A stretch of 64,000 nt of DNA, from NCBI RefSeq assembly GCF_019052805.1, contig NZ_JAHQRJ010000002.1:186001-250000 (forward strand), given 5' to 3'. Each line of letters starts with the position of its first letter. Position 1 is the first letter of the stretch. The notes beneath the pieces are model-generated. The model ran no database searches and was not told the origin of the DNA. It saw only the letters and a list, made by a program, of their open reading frames with translations. Positions 18,210 to 28,895 of this stretch are shown piece by piece. Made by a program: the position numbers and the translations under genes. This DNA comes from Noviherbaspirillum sp. L7-7A. Lineage in GTDB: Bacteria; Pseudomonadota; Gammaproteobacteria; Burkholderiales; Burkholderiaceae_D.

Positions 18210-18971
18210 TCAGCAAGCCTCGAACAGGGTGCCTTCATGCCAGCGTGCTAGCGCCGGGAGGTCGACCCAGCGATGCTCCGCGCCGGGAATGCGCTGCGGC
18301 AGCGGATGTTCGGGGTCGCCCAGATGCGGCAGCAACAGCATGGCGTCGCTGAAGGAATGCAGCGCGGTGTAGGCCGTGGGTGTGACGATGGCCGGAATGC
18401 CGGCCGCGCTGGCGGCAGCCAGGCCGTTGGCGGAATCCTCGAAGGCGATGCAGGCATAGCCCGGCATGCCCAGTGCGCGCAGCGCGGCAAGATACACGTC
18501 CGGCGCGGGCTTCTTGCGCTGCGTGGTGCCGGCGTCGCAGACCGCGGCGAACAGGCGGCGCCAGTTGTGGCCCAGCGGCTCGCGCAGCAGCGCGTCTACA
18601 TTGGCCGGCGTGGTAGTAGTGGCAATCGCCATCGGCAGGCCGGCCTGTGCCGCCTCGGTAATCAGCCGCTCCACGCCGGGCCGCAGCGGTAGCCGGCCGC
18701 CGCTGACCTGTTCTTCATAGAGGCGGGTCTTGAGGGCATGAATGCGTTCGACCATCTCGCCGCGGCGGGCCGCATGCAGCGGGTCCACCGTGCGCCAGTA
18801 GTGCGCGATGCGCTCCTTGCCGCCGGCCACGTCGAGCAGCCGGGTGTACAGCGCTTCCGACCAGTGCCAGTCCAGGCCGGCCTCGGCGAATGCGGCATTG
18901 AAGGCGGCGCGGTGCGCGCTTTCGGTGTCGGCCAGGGTGCCGTCCACGTCGAAGATCAGGGCTTGCAGCAT
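18210..18971 (-). CDS. cbbY: CbbY HAD phosphatase, xylulose-1,5-bisphosphate phosphatase type
   Basis: The product is 253 residues with HAD motif [20 protein letters not shown], the cap helix [15 protein letters not shown], motif [16 protein letters not shown], the Lys of motif III in [13 protein letters not shown] and motif [18 protein letters not shown]. CbbY proteins of red-type RuBisCO operons degrade the inhibitor xylulose 1,5-bisphosphate. Its start overlaps the end of cbbX by 16 bp, a sign of translational coupling. Confidence 0.92.
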   Translation of the reverse strand: MLQALIFDVDGTLADTESAHRAAFNAAFAEAGLDWHWSEALYTRLLDVAGGKERIAHYWRTVDPLHAARRGEMVERIHALKTRLYEEQVSGGRLPLRPGVERLITEAAQAGLPMAIATTTTPANVDALLREPLGHNWRRLFAAVCDAGTTQRKKPAPDVYLAALRALGMPGYACIAFEDSANGLAAASAAGIPAIVTPTAYTALHSFSDAMLLLPHLGDPEHPLPQRIPGAEHRWVDLPALARWHEGTLFEAC

Positions 18972-19921
18972 GATGGCTCCAGGGCGCCGTGGCGCGGCTC
19001 GGGGTTGTTCGAAAACACCCGGCTGGCAAGCAGGTCGGGCGTGGTGATGGTGACCAGCGCATCGTCGTCGACGTCGCCGCCGGCGGCCAGCAGGCGCGAT
19101 GCATGGCGCAGCCTGGCGCGGTCCAGCGCATTGCGCACGCTGCGCGCATTGGCGAAATGCGGCAGCGTCATGCGCCGTTCCAGGTACTGGCGGAACACAT
19201 CCTTGGCCTGGTCATCGAAGCGGTATTGCATGTCCTTCAGCATTAGCTCCGCGATGCGCTCCAGCTCGCCGGCGCCGTAGTCCGGGAAGTCGATGTGGTG
19301 GGCAATGCGCGAGGACATGCCGGGGTTAGATTCGAAGAAGCGGTCCATCCTGTCCTTGTAGCCGGCCAGGATGACCACCAGGTCGTCGCGCTGGTTCTCC
19401 ATGACCTGCAGCAGGATCTCGATCGCTTCCTGGCCATAGTCGCGCTCGTTTTCCGGGCGGTACAGGTAATAGGCCTCGTCGATGAACAGCACGCCGCCCA
19501 TGGCCTTCTTCAGCACCTCGCGGGTCTTGGGCGCGGTGTGGCCGATGTACTGGCCCACCAGGTCGTCGCGCGTCACGGCCACCAGATGGCCGCGCCGCAC
19601 ATAGCCCAGCCGGTGCAGGATCTGCGCCATGCGCATGGCCACCGTGGTCTTCCCGGTGCCGGGATTGCCGCTGAAGCACATGTGCAGGCTGGGCGGGGAA
19701 GCCGACAGGCCGCGGTCCTGGCGCAGCCGGTCCACCAGCAGCAGGGCGGCGACGTCGCGGATGCGCGACTTCACCGGCGCCAGCCCCACCAGCTCGCGTT
19801 CCAGCTGGGCCAGCAGGTCGGCGATGCCGGAAGCAGCGAGTGCGGACTTCAGCGAGCCAGCGCCGGCGGCATCCGCCGGTGCTGGCTTGTGCTCTTCCAC
19901 GGGCGTGTCGATCACGGTCAT
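18956..19921 (-). CDS. cbbX: CbbX, red-type RuBisCO activase
   Basis: This AAA+ protein of 321 residues has Walker A GNPGTGKT at 85-92, the pore-loop region [16 protein letters not shown], Walker [16 protein letters not shown] and arginine-finger and sensor segments in [21 protein letters not shown]. CbbX remodels inhibited form IC/ID RuBisCO by pulling on the large-subunit C-terminus. Its presence fits the red-type large subunit in this operon. It starts 14 bp after cbbS. Confidence 0.95.
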   Translation of the reverse strand: MTVIDTPVEEHKPAPADAAGAGSLKSALAASGIADLLAQLERELVGLAPVKSRIRDVAALLLVDRLRQDRGLSASPPSLHMCFSGNPGTGKTTVAMRMAQILHRLGYVRRGHLVAVTRDDLVGQYIGHTAPKTREVLKKAMGGVLFIDEAYYLYRPENERDYGQEAIEILLQVMENQRDDLVVILAGYKDRMDRFFESNPGMSSRIAHHIDFPDYGAGELERIAELMLKDMQYRFDDQAKDVFRQYLERRMTLPHFANARSVRNALDRARLRHASRLLAAGGDVDDDALVTITTPDLLASRVFSNNPEPRHGALEPSCCKP

Positions 19922-19935
19922 GATGCCTCCCTCGC

Positions 19936-20358
19936 CTATTGGTAACGCGCGCCTTCCGGCTGCGACTGGGTTGCATAGCTCTCAATGCTGTAGCGCATCG
20001 AGCGGCCATTGACTTCCTGCCGCACCAGCCGGAAGCCGGGCTCCTGCCGCGGCCGCTGCACGATGAAGGACAGCACCACGCTCTCCACCGTATGGGTGGA
20101 GTCGAAGGCGGTGACGCGGACGTAGTGGGACGGGTAGGTCTTGCGGCAGCTGTTCAATTCCAGCATGATGCCGGCCGCGTCGTGCAAGTCGAACATCGGG
20201 TTGCCGAACATTTCCCAGTAGACGTTGCGCGGATGCGGGTCGTCGGTGTATTCGATGCCGACCGCCCAGCCCCGTGACAGGCAATAGTCGAGCTGCTTGA
20301 TGATCTGCTCGTCGGAAAGATCGGGCAGGAAGGAGAAGGTGCCTTGGGTGATGCGCAT
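19936..20358 (-). CDS. cbbS: RuBisCO small subunit, form IC (red type)
   Basis: I start at the ATG at 20358 ([19 protein letters not shown]), giving 140 residues; the frame to 20508 overlaps cbbL and is not part of the protein. Small-subunit marks are [35 protein letters not shown] and the red-type C-terminal extension [22 protein letters not shown], which forms the beta-hairpin at the solvent channel. It lies 44 bp after cbbL. Confidence 0.96.
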   Translation of the reverse strand: MRITQGTFSFLPDLSDEQIIKQLDYCLSRGWAVGIEYTDDPHPRNVYWEMFGNPMFDLHDAAGIMLELNSCRKTYPSHYVRVTAFDSTHTVESVVLSFIVQRPRQEPGFRLVRQEVNGRSMRYSIESYATQSQPEGARYQ

Positions 20359-20402
20359 AATGTCCTCTTTCGGTAGGTTCCTGGCGTTATCCGGTGCGCC
20401 AA

Positions 20403-22000
<1,598 letters not shown>

Positions 22001-22040
22001 CAACAATGATCGTCAAAGCATCAGGAAAAGCTGATACATC

Positions 22041-22952
22041 ATGCGCCGCTATACCCTGAGACAACTCGACACCTTCATGGAAGTCGCACGCAGCGAATCG
22101 GTCTCGCGTGCCGCGGAGCGTCTTCATGTGACGCAGCCGGCGGTCTCGATGCAGCTGCGCCAGCTCGAGGAAAGCCTGGGCCTGCCGCTGCTGGAAGTCA
22201 TCGGCCGCCGGGTGCAGCTGACCGATGCCGGTCGCGAGGTGGAGCGCTGCGCGGCGGCCGCCCTCGCGCGCCTGAAGGAACTGGATGATCTGGTGGCCGC
22301 CCAGCGCGGCCTGAAGCACGGCAAGGTCGACCTTGCCGTGGTCAGCACCACCAAGTACTTCATGCCCATGCTGCTGATGCGCTTTCGCAAGCAGTTTCCC
22401 GACATCGCCATCACGCTGCAGATCCATAACCGGGAAAGCATGATGAAGCTGCTGGCTCGCAATGAAATCGACCTGGTGATCATGGGGCGGGCACCGCAGG
22501 GGCTGGACTGCTGCTCCACCGAGTTCGCCACCAATCCGATGGCGGTGGTCTGCGCGCCCGACCATCCGCTGTCGCGGCGGCGAAGTGCTGCAATGTCAGT
22601 GCTGAATGGCCAGGACTTCGTGGTACGGGAGCAGGGCTCGGGCACCCGCAGCACAATGGAAGCGGTGTTTGCCGAACATGGCGTGACGCCACGCGTGCTG
22701 ATGGAAATGCCCAGCAATGAAACGATCAAGCAGGCAGTGATGGCCGGCATGGGCATGGCCTTCCTGTCGTTGCGCACGGTGCGCCATGAGCTGGCCTCGG
22801 GCCACCTGGTCCTTGTCGACATTGCAGGTCTGCCGGTGATAAGACAATGGTATGTGACCCACTTGGGCGCGCGACGCTTGTCGCCGGCAGCCGAGGCGCT
22901 GAAGAATTTCCTGGTAGAGGAGGCGGCGCCGCTGGTCAGGGCCTGGGCATGA
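22041..22952 (+). CDS. cbbR: LysR-type regulator of the CBB operon
   Basis: The product is 303 residues. The winged helix MRRYTLRQLDTFMEVARSESVSRAAERLHVTQPAVSMQLRQLEE is typical of CbbR, as are the LLMRFRKQFPDI and FATNPMAVVCAPDHPLS segments in the effector domain. It diverges from cbbL with a shared control region. CbbR proteins activate cbb operons in response to metabolites such as RuBP, PEP or NADPH. Confidence 0.93.
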   Translation: MRRYTLRQLDTFMEVARSESVSRAAERLHVTQPAVSMQLRQLEESLGLPLLEVIGRRVQLTDAGREVERCAAAALARLKELDDLVAAQRGLKHGKVDLAVVSTTKYFMPMLLMRFRKQFPDIAITLQIHNRESMMKLLARNEIDLVIMGRAPQGLDCCSTEFATNPMAVVCAPDHPLSRRRSAAMSVLNGQDFVVREQGSGTRSTMEAVFAEHGVTPRVLMEMPSNETIKQAVMAGMGMAFLSLRTVRHELASGHLVLVDIAGLPVIRQWYVTHLGARRLSPAAEALKNFLVEEAAPLVRAWA

Positions 22953-23014
22953 CATCGGGCGCGCGGATGTTCATCGAATTCGCAAACCTGCAAAGCAAAG
23001 CTTTCCCTGCTTTT

Positions 23015-23047
23015 GTAGGGTGCAATACCTCGAAGGGGCATTGCACC
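23015..23047 (+). repeat. hairpin repeat with GGTGCAAT/ATTGCACC arms
   Basis: The 8-bp arms GGTGCAAT (23019-23026) and ATTGCACC (23040-23047) enclose 13 bp, preceded by TGTAG. From memory, similar TAGGGTGC...GCACC hairpins occur as dispersed extragenic repeats in many proteobacteria, so this may be a REP-like or mobile hairpin. It is the only copy I see here. The rest of the 300-bp gap between cbbR and the sigma-54 regulator shows no gene. Confidence 0.4.
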
Positions 23048-23253
23048 AGGCCGCCATCAGGGATGATGCAAAATAATGCGGGCGTATCCGTAGTTGCGGT
23101 CAGGTGTCACTGCCCGTCAATCGCGCCATTCCGCCGACGCCTGCAACGCTTGTAGCGCCTGCTGCAACGCCCGCAGCGGGAAGTTCAAAAGCAGCCGCAA
23201 CATCAACTGCAAAGTTACGGGCGACTGCCAGTGCCAGCAACGATCGCCCCACC

Positions 23254-25236
23254 CTACCTGCTATCCAACTCGCCGCACGGCTTCTTCCCATCCGACAGAT
23301 CGATGTTAAGCCGCTCCAGCTTGCGGTAAAGCGTATTGCGGCCCACGCCCAGCTCCCTCGCCACGGTACTGATGTTCCAGCGCGCGCGCTTCAACACCTG
23401 CAGCAAGGCCTCGCGTTCGGCCGACTTCAGCGGATTGAGCTGGCACTCCTGCTGCTGCATGGCTTCCTGCAACGGTGCCGGCACCGCCTGGCGGGCGCGC
23501 AGGATCTCCTGCGGCAGGTCGGCCAGGGTCAGCAGGTCGGCACGGCGCAGTGCCACCATGGTGCGTAGCACGTTGCGCAGCTGACGCACATTGCCGGGCC
23601 AGCGATACTGGTCCAGGGCGTCCAGCAGGTCCGCCGTCATTGACAGCTCGCCGCAATCGGTCTGCTCGCTGCGCAGCAGATGCTCGATCAGCTGGCGCCG
23701 GTCGCCGCGCTCCCTTAGTGGCGGCATGGTCAGGGTCAGGCCCTGCAGCCGGTAGTACAGGTCTTCCCGGAATTCCCGGCGCTCTATCTTTTCAAGCAGG
23801 TCGCAATGGGTGGCGCTGATGAGCCGGATGTCGATGCGCACCGGCGTCTCGCTGCCCAGCGGCGCGACCTCGCGTTCTTCCAGCACCCGTAGCAGGCGCG
23901 CCTGCAAGGCGAATGGCATGTCGCCGATCTCGTCCAGGAACAGGGTGCCGCCGTTGGCCTGGAAGATCTTGCCGCGCTGGCCTTCCTTGCTGGCGCCAGT
24001 GAAGGCGCCCGACTTGTAGCCGAACAGCTCGCTCTCGATCAGCGACTCGGGTATCGATGCGCAGTTGATCGCGACGAAGGGCTGGCTGGCGCGCTGGCTG
24101 GACTGGTGCAGCGCCTTGGCGAACATTTCCTTGCCGGTGCCGGTCTCGCCATATAGCAGGATCGGCACATCGCGTTCCAGCACGCGGCTGGCGGCGTCGA
24201 TATTGCGGGCCATTGACCCTTCGGGGCCATAGCGCAGGCGCTCAAGCGGCGTGCGGCAGACCTGTGTATCAAGGTCGCAGCCGCTGGAGGCCAGCCTGGC
24301 GCAGGACGTGACGCAATTCTTTGCCGTCGCTACGCCATAGGCATAGAAACGCCGGCCGAAGCGGGCGTCGAATACCGGCGCGACCGGCTTGGCAAGCTTG
24401 CTGGTCTCGCGGCTGAGCGAGTCGAACGAGACATTGAAGAACTCTTCCAGCGGATGGTGCAGCAGCTCGCAAGACTTCACGCCCAGTTGCAGCAGCGCAT
24501 GCCGGGTGGCGGCCACGATATGGTCTTCCTCGTCCAGCGCCAGGATGCCGGCGTAGACGGTGCCAACGAATTCAGGCCGGCTGTGGAAGTGCATGAAGCG
24601 CCGGCCTTCGAAGGACTTCAGGAAGATCCGGTTCTCGATGGTGTGCACCGACATGTTGACCAGGTCCAGCACATGCTTGGGCGCCAGGTGGGTCTCGCCC
24701 GAGGCGTCCAGCACCGCCAGCACCTCGCCGGTGGTATCGAAGATGGGCGCGGCGGCGCAGGTCAGGCCGGTGTTGCGAAACAGGAAGTGATCATACTGCT
24801 GCACCATGGTCGGCCGTTTCTCCAGCAGCGCGGTGCCCATGCCGTTGGTGCCCTGGTAACGTTCCGACCAGACCGCGCCGGGCATCATGCCGGTCTTGGA
24901 GGCGGCATGAGTGAAGCCGAGATCGCCGAAGTAGTTCATCAGCACGCCGTCGGCGTCGGTCAGCATGATGGCGTAGCCCGAGCCGGCGATCTGCTGGAAC
25001 AGGTTGGTCATCTCCGCCTTGGCGGCGCTGAGCACATGGGACAGCCGATGCTGTCGTTCCTGCAGCTCGACCTTTTCCACGATGTAGGGTTCAGCCACGA
25101 TGGTGGGATCGAGCTGGTAATCCCGCATGCAGCGCATCCAGGAATCGGTAATGTGGTTGGGCACTGCGACGGGCGCGCTCGAAACGCGTTCAACGGCCGC
25201 TTGAATGCGGCTGCGATGATGCTCTTGCGTCAACAT
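23254..25236 (-). CDS. sigma-54-dependent activator, AcoR-like (GAF, AAA+, Fis)
   Basis: I start at the ATG at 25236, preceded by GGAGACAAGAC; the product is 660 residues, and the longer frame to 25452 is not conserved. The order is an N-terminal sensor region with a GAF-like part (IMLTDADGVLMNYFGD, SERYQGTNGMGTALLEKRP), a second sensor segment, the AAA+ domain with Walker A GETGTGKE, the sigma-54 loop GAFTGA, Walker B TLFLDEIGDMP and RYRWPGNVRQLRN-like sensor, then a Fis helix-turn-helix (WNISTVARELGVGRNTLYRKLERL). It is divergent from adhC and faces a sigma-54 promoter, so it probably senses an alcohol or aldehyde signal and switches on adhC, gfa and fghA. Confidence 0.88.
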   Translation of the reverse strand: MLTQEHHRSRIQAAVERVSSAPVAVPNHITDSWMRCMRDYQLDPTIVAEPYIVEKVELQERQHRLSHVLSAAKAEMTNLFQQIAGSGYAIMLTDADGVLMNYFGDLGFTHAASKTGMMPGAVWSERYQGTNGMGTALLEKRPTMVQQYDHFLFRNTGLTCAAAPIFDTTGEVLAVLDASGETHLAPKHVLDLVNMSVHTIENRIFLKSFEGRRFMHFHSRPEFVGTVYAGILALDEEDHIVAATRHALLQLGVKSCELLHHPLEEFFNVSFDSLSRETSKLAKPVAPVFDARFGRRFYAYGVATAKNCVTSCARLASSGCDLDTQVCRTPLERLRYGPEGSMARNIDAASRVLERDVPILLYGETGTGKEMFAKALHQSSQRASQPFVAINCASIPESLIESELFGYKSGAFTGASKEGQRGKIFQANGGTLFLDEIGDMPFALQARLLRVLEEREVAPLGSETPVRIDIRLISATHCDLLEKIERREFREDLYYRLQGLTLTMPPLRERGDRRQLIEHLLRSEQTDCGELSMTADLLDALDQYRWPGNVRQLRNVLRTMVALRRADLLTLADLPQEILRARQAVPAPLQEAMQQQECQLNPLKSAEREALLQVLKRARWNISTVARELGVGRNTLYRKLERLNIDLSDGKKPCGELDSR

Positions 25237-25307
25237 GTCTTGTCTCCATGAGCTGTCCTTGTGGACGCCCTGTTTTTTTTCGCCCCCCTGACCTTGTCCG
25301 CGCTCTA

Positions 25308-25323
25308 TGGCTCGGTTTTTGCT
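25308..25323 (+). promoter_or_regulatory. sigma-54 (-24/-12) promoter facing adhC
   Basis: TGGCTCGGTTTTTGCT matches the sigma-54 consensus TGGCACG-N4-TTGCW with one difference and has the strict GG-N10-GC spacing. It lies 262 bp upstream of adhC and 72 bp from the start of the divergent sigma-54 activator gene. An inverted repeat TTGAAC-T-GTTCAA at 25428-25440 lies downstream of it. Confidence 0.65.
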
Positions 25324-25584
25324 GATGGTGCCGATCAAGGCCCCTACAACGGCGTTTGATACAGGCTGTAAGGCTGTGCTGAGCTTAGATGAACTGGCGT
25401 CTTTGTGTAAACACCTAATTTGCTTTTTTGAACTGTTCAATAAACAAGACACGAAGGCGGCAGATGTCCCGGATTCAGCTCAATCGCAGTCATGTCGGCC
25501 CAGCCTTGCAGTCGAGTTTATGCCCAGTTTAAGTCCGTTTCCGGCTGGCTGTTTTTTTTCAAATCAATCATCGAGGAGTTTTAC

Positions 25585-26694
25585 ATGGATGTACGAGCCG
25601 CAGTAGCCCACAAGGCGGGTGCACCGCTGACGATCGAAACAGTGCAGCTGGACGGACCGCGCGCAGGCGAAGTGCTGGTGGAGATCAAGGCCACCGGCAT
25701 CTGCCATACCGATCTGTTCACACTGTCGGGCGATGATCCCGAAGGCATCTTCCCGGCCATCCTCGGCCATGAAGGCGCCGGCATCGTGGTCGAGGTTGGC
25801 GAAGGCGTCAAGAGCCTGAAGCCGGGCGACCATGTGATTCCGCTCTACACGCCGGAATGCCGGCAATGCGAATACTGCCTGTCGCAGAAGACCAACCTGT
25901 GCCAGGCCATTCGCAGCACCCAGGGCCGCGGCGTGATGCCGGATGGCACCAGCCGCTTCAAGCTGGGCGGCAAGGAAGTGTTCCATTACATGGGCACTTC
26001 CACCTTTGCCAATTACACGGTGGTGCCGGAAATCGCGCTGGCCAAGATCCGCGAGGATGCGCCCTTCGAGAAGGTGTGCTACATCGGCTGCGGCGTGACA
26101 ACCGGCATCGGCGCGGTGATCTATACCGCCAAGGTGGAGCCAGGCTCGACGGTGGTGGTGTTCGGCCTGGGCGGCATCGGCCTGAACGTGATCCAGGGCG
26201 CGAAGATGGTCGGCGCCAACATGATCATCGGGGTCGACATCAACCCGGCGCGGGAAGAACTGGCGCGCAAGTTCGGCATGACCCACTTCGTCAATCCCAA
26301 GGAAGTGCAGGGCGATATCGTGCCCTACCTGGTGGACCTGACCCGGGGCGGCGCCGACTACACCTTCGAATGCATCGGCAATGTGAACCTGATGCGCCAG
26401 GCGCTGGAATGCTGCCACAAGGGCTGGGGCAAGAGCACCATCATCGGCGTGGCCGGCGCTGGCCAGGAAATTGCCACCAGGCCGTTCCAGCTCGTCACCG
26501 GCCGGGTCTGGCAGGGTTCGGCCTTCGGCGGCGCGCGCGGTCGCACCGATGTGCCCAAGATCGTTGACTGGTACATGGAGGGCAAGATCAATATCGACGA
26601 CCTGATTACCCATGTGATGCCGCTGGAGAAAATCAACGATGCCTTCGACCTGATGCATGAAGGCAAGTCGATCCGCTCGGTAGTCACTTTCTGA
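25585..26694 (+). CDS. adhC: S-(hydroxymethyl)glutathione dehydrogenase (class III alcohol dehydrogenase)
   Basis: The start at 25585 follows GAGGAGTTTTAC and gives 369 residues; the longer frame at 25492 is rejected. Zinc ligands are Cys40 and His62 ([15 protein letters not shown]), with structural Cys92, Cys95, Cys98 and Cys106. [18 protein letters not shown] is the NAD-binding motif and the class III pattern ([13 protein letters not shown]) is clear; the gene is also called frmA. It oxidises S-hydroxymethylglutathione, formed from formaldehyde, to S-formylglutathione with NAD+. It opens the adhC-gfa-fghA row. Confidence 0.95.
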   Translation: MDVRAAVAHKAGAPLTIETVQLDGPRAGEVLVEIKATGICHTDLFTLSGDDPEGIFPAILGHEGAGIVVEVGEGVKSLKPGDHVIPLYTPECRQCEYCLSQKTNLCQAIRSTQGRGVMPDGTSRFKLGGKEVFHYMGTSTFANYTVVPEIALAKIREDAPFEKVCYIGCGVTTGIGAVIYTAKVEPGSTVVVFGLGGIGLNVIQGAKMVGANMIIGVDINPAREELARKFGMTHFVNPKEVQGDIVPYLVDLTRGGADYTFECIGNVNLMRQALECCHKGWGKSTIIGVAGAGQEIATRPFQLVTGRVWQGSAFGGARGRTDVPKIVDWYMEGKINIDDLITHVMPLEKINDAFDLMHEGKSIRSVVTF

Positions 26695-26806
26695 TACGGC
26701 TTGCGAGCGGCAATCCGGACGCGCGCGGCCGGAGCTCCTGAAAGGCTGGCAGGGCTGTGCCGCGGCCCGGCGCCGGCGCCGGTTCATCAACAATGAGGAG
26801 ACCAAT

Positions 26807-27385
26807 ATGAGCAGTGAAGTGAAAATCCATCCAGCGGTCGACAACGGCATTCAGCCGACATCGCCCTCGTTTTCCGGCGGCAGGCTGGTGTGCCATTGCG
26901 CGCAGGACAAGGTGGAGGTCGAGATCGGCAGCCAGACCGCGCACAACCATGTCTGCGGCTGTACCAAGTGCTGGAAACCGGAAGGCGTGCTGTTCTCGCA
27001 GGTAGCGGTGGTGTCGCGCGACCAGGTCAAGGTAGTGGCCCACGAAGAGAAGCTGCAGGTGGTCGACCCCAGCGCCACCATCCAGCGCTATGCCTGCAAG
27101 GAATGCGGCGTGCACATGTTCGGTCGCATCGAGAACAAGGCGCATCCGTTCTATGGCCTGGACTTCGTGCATACCGAGCTGTCGCCGGACAAGGGCTGGG
27201 CAGCGCCCGAGTTCGCCGCCTTCGTGTCGTCCATTATCGAGTCCGGCGCCGATCCGGCCAACATGGGCGCGGTCAGGGCCCGGTTGAAGGAACTGGGCCT
27301 GGAGCCGTATGACGCGCTGTCGCCGCCATTGATGGATGCGATCGCCACGCATATCGCCAAGGCTTCGGGTAAGCTCGCGGCCTGA
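26807..27385 (+). CDS. gfa: S-(hydroxymethyl)glutathione synthase (glutathione-dependent formaldehyde-activating enzyme)
   Basis: The 192-residue protein begins after AATGAGGAGACCAAT. Zinc-binding Cys are at C29 and C31 (CHC), C50, C52 and C55 (CGCTKC) and C97 and C100 (CKEC), the Gfa metal pattern. The N-terminus [10 protein letters not shown] and [21 protein letters not shown] near the end fit Gfa. The enzyme accelerates the adduct of formaldehyde and glutathione that AdhC uses. The preceding gap to adhC is 112 bp. Confidence 0.93.
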   Translation: MSSEVKIHPAVDNGIQPTSPSFSGGRLVCHCAQDKVEVEIGSQTAHNHVCGCTKCWKPEGVLFSQVAVVSRDQVKVVAHEEKLQVVDPSATIQRYACKECGVHMFGRIENKAHPFYGLDFVHTELSPDKGWAAPEFAAFVSSIIESGADPANMGAVRARLKELGLEPYDALSPPLMDAIATHIAKASGKLAA

Positions 27386-27391
27386 GCCATG

Positions 27392-27426
27392 CCGGCCGGG
27401 CTGCCGCGGCGGCCCGGCCCTTTTGG
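27392..27426 (+). terminator. GC-rich hairpin plus T-tract between gfa and fghA
   Basis: GGCCGGGC (27394-27401) and GCCCGGCC (27412-27419) with further pairing inside form a strong stem followed by CTTTT. It fits a rho-independent terminator or attenuator between gfa and fghA, so fghA may also have its own promoter. Confidence 0.55.
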
Positions 27427-27513
27427 ATTTCAGTATTCCTCGTCCACAACCAGATTCAATCAGCCCGGTTACCACCAAGTTGCATCAACCAGCGCGAGAA
27501 ACAGAGACCCTTT

Positions 27514-28356
27514 ATGAGCATCAAGACGATTTCGGAAAACAAAAGCTTCGAAGGCATGCAAACCGTGTTCAGCCATGACTCGGCCGTGACCAAGTGCCCC
27601 ATGCGCGTGGCGATCTACCTGCCGCCGCAGGCGCGCCAGGCGAGGGTGCCGGTGCTGTTCTGGCTTTCCGGGCTGACCTGCACCGAAGAGAACTTCACGG
27701 TGAAGGCAGGCGCGCAGCGGGTGGCGGCGGAGCTGGGCATGGCCATCGTGGCGCCCGACACCAGCCCGCGCGGCGTGCGCTTTCCGGGTGACGATGCCAG
27801 CTATGACTTTGGCTTGGGCGCGGGCTTCTATGTCGACGCCACCGAGGCGCCATGGTCGGCCAACTACCGCATGTATTCCTATGTCGCGCAGGAACTGCCC
27901 GACATGGTGGGCGTACACTTTCCGCTTGACCTGTCGCGCGCCGGCATTGCCGGCCATTCCATGGGCGGCCATGGCGCGCTAACCATCGGAATCAAGCATC
28001 CGGAGCGCTTCCGCTCGATTTCCGCCTTCGCGCCGATCTCCTCGCCGATGCGCTGCCCCTGGGGCGAAAAGGCCCTGACCGGCTACCTCGGTGCTGATCG
28101 CGCCGCATGGTCCGACTACGATGCCACCGCGCTGGTGCAGAGCCGGGGCTGGAAGGGCGGCCCCATCCTGGTGGACCAGGGCAGCAGCGACCAGTTCCTG
28201 GCTTCACAGCTCAAGCCCGAGCTGCTCAGCACCGCCTGCGAGGAGGCCGACGTGCCGTTGCATCTGCGCATGCAGCCGGGTTATGACCACAGCTATTACT
28301 TCATCAGCACTTTCATCGAGGACCATCTGCGGCACCATGCCGGGCAACTGGCTTGA
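27514..28356 (+). CDS. fghA: S-formylglutathione hydrolase
   Basis: The product is 280 residues, an esterase-D-type alpha/beta hydrolase. The nucleophile Ser149 lies in GHSMGGHGAL, the acid in LVDQGSSDQFL and the His in GYDHSYYF; LSGLTCTEENF and TSPRG are family marks. It splits S-formylglutathione to formate and glutathione, ending the GSH-dependent formaldehyde path. Formate can then feed CO2 to the neighbouring Calvin operon if a formate dehydrogenase exists elsewhere. Confidence 0.94.
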   Translation: MSIKTISENKSFEGMQTVFSHDSAVTKCPMRVAIYLPPQARQARVPVLFWLSGLTCTEENFTVKAGAQRVAAELGMAIVAPDTSPRGVRFPGDDASYDFGLGAGFYVDATEAPWSANYRMYSYVAQELPDMVGVHFPLDLSRAGIAGHSMGGHGALTIGIKHPERFRSISAFAPISSPMRCPWGEKALTGYLGADRAAWSDYDATALVQSRGWKGGPILVDQGSSDQFLASQLKPELLSTACEEADVPLHLRMQPGYDHSYYFISTFIEDHLRHHAGQLA

Positions 28357-28439
28357 CCGGCGCGACACGCCCTGCTTTGACAGCAGGAACTTCGGCCCTC
28401 AACCCGTATCGAATTTTCATCTTTTATCAGGAGCGCATC

Positions 28440-28862
28440 ATGAAGCCAACCTTATCGCGTATCGGCCTGGCGCTTGCATGCGCTGCGGCTTTTGGAATCA
28501 GCGCCAGCGTGCAGGCCCAGAACAGCACGGGCGGCAGCGCATCGACTTCCTCGGAGTCGGGCAAGGAATCCAAGTCCAAGGCCAATGCGACCAGCAATGC
28601 CGACCGCTCGGTGACCAATGGCGCCGACCGGCCTTCCACCTCCGGTTCCGGCTCGGTCGGTACCGCCACCTCCGGCGCACCGGGCTTGGGCGCCATGCCC
28701 GGCAGCACTGGCGCCAGCGGCACGGGTAGCACTGGTAGCAGCGGCGCCACATCGTCCGGCACTTCGGGCAATGCGCCCAAGACCGGCACCTCGGGTGGAC
28801 CGGGCGTATCCGGGTCGCCGGAAACCGGTGTTCCGGGCACCGGCGCCGGCAGCAGCAAATAG
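28440..28862 (+). CDS. secreted Gly/Ser/Thr-rich low-complexity protein
   Basis: The start at 28440 follows AGGAGCGCATC. Residues 1-26 form a signal peptide (MKPTLSRIGLALACAAAFGI to VQAQ). The remaining 114 residues are nearly all Gly, Ser, Thr, Ala and Pro in irregular repeats such as GTGSTGSSGATSSG and GTSGGPGVSGSPETG. No domain is recognisable. It follows fghA by 83 bp on the same strand but has an apparently independent ribosome site. Function unknown. Confidence 0.6.
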   Translation: MKPTLSRIGLALACAAAFGISASVQAQNSTGGSASTSSESGKESKSKANATSNADRSVTNGADRPSTSGSGSVGTATSGAPGLGAMPGSTGASGTGSTGSSGATSSGTSGNAPKTGTSGGPGVSGSPETGVPGTGAGSSK

Positions 28863-28863
28863 A

Positions 28864-28878
28864 CCCCCGCAGGGGGTA
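28864..28878 (+). terminator. short hairpin after the low-complexity protein gene
   Basis: ACCCCC-GCA-GGGGGT (28864-28878) is a 6-bp GC stem directly after the stop at 28862, between two converging genes. No T-run follows. Confidence 0.35.
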
Positions 28879-28895
28879 CGGCTTGCCGCGGCGCC

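Noticed and set aside
25490-25512. A second sigma-54-like sequence closer to adhC (TGTCGGCCCAGCCTTGCA)
   Set aside because: GG and GC are only 9 bp apart here, while sigma-54 requires 10; the 25308 site has the correct spacing.
25564-26850. 428-codon minus-strand frame opposite adhC
   Set aside because: Antisense to a fully conserved alcohol dehydrogenase; His/Ala-rich shadow frame.
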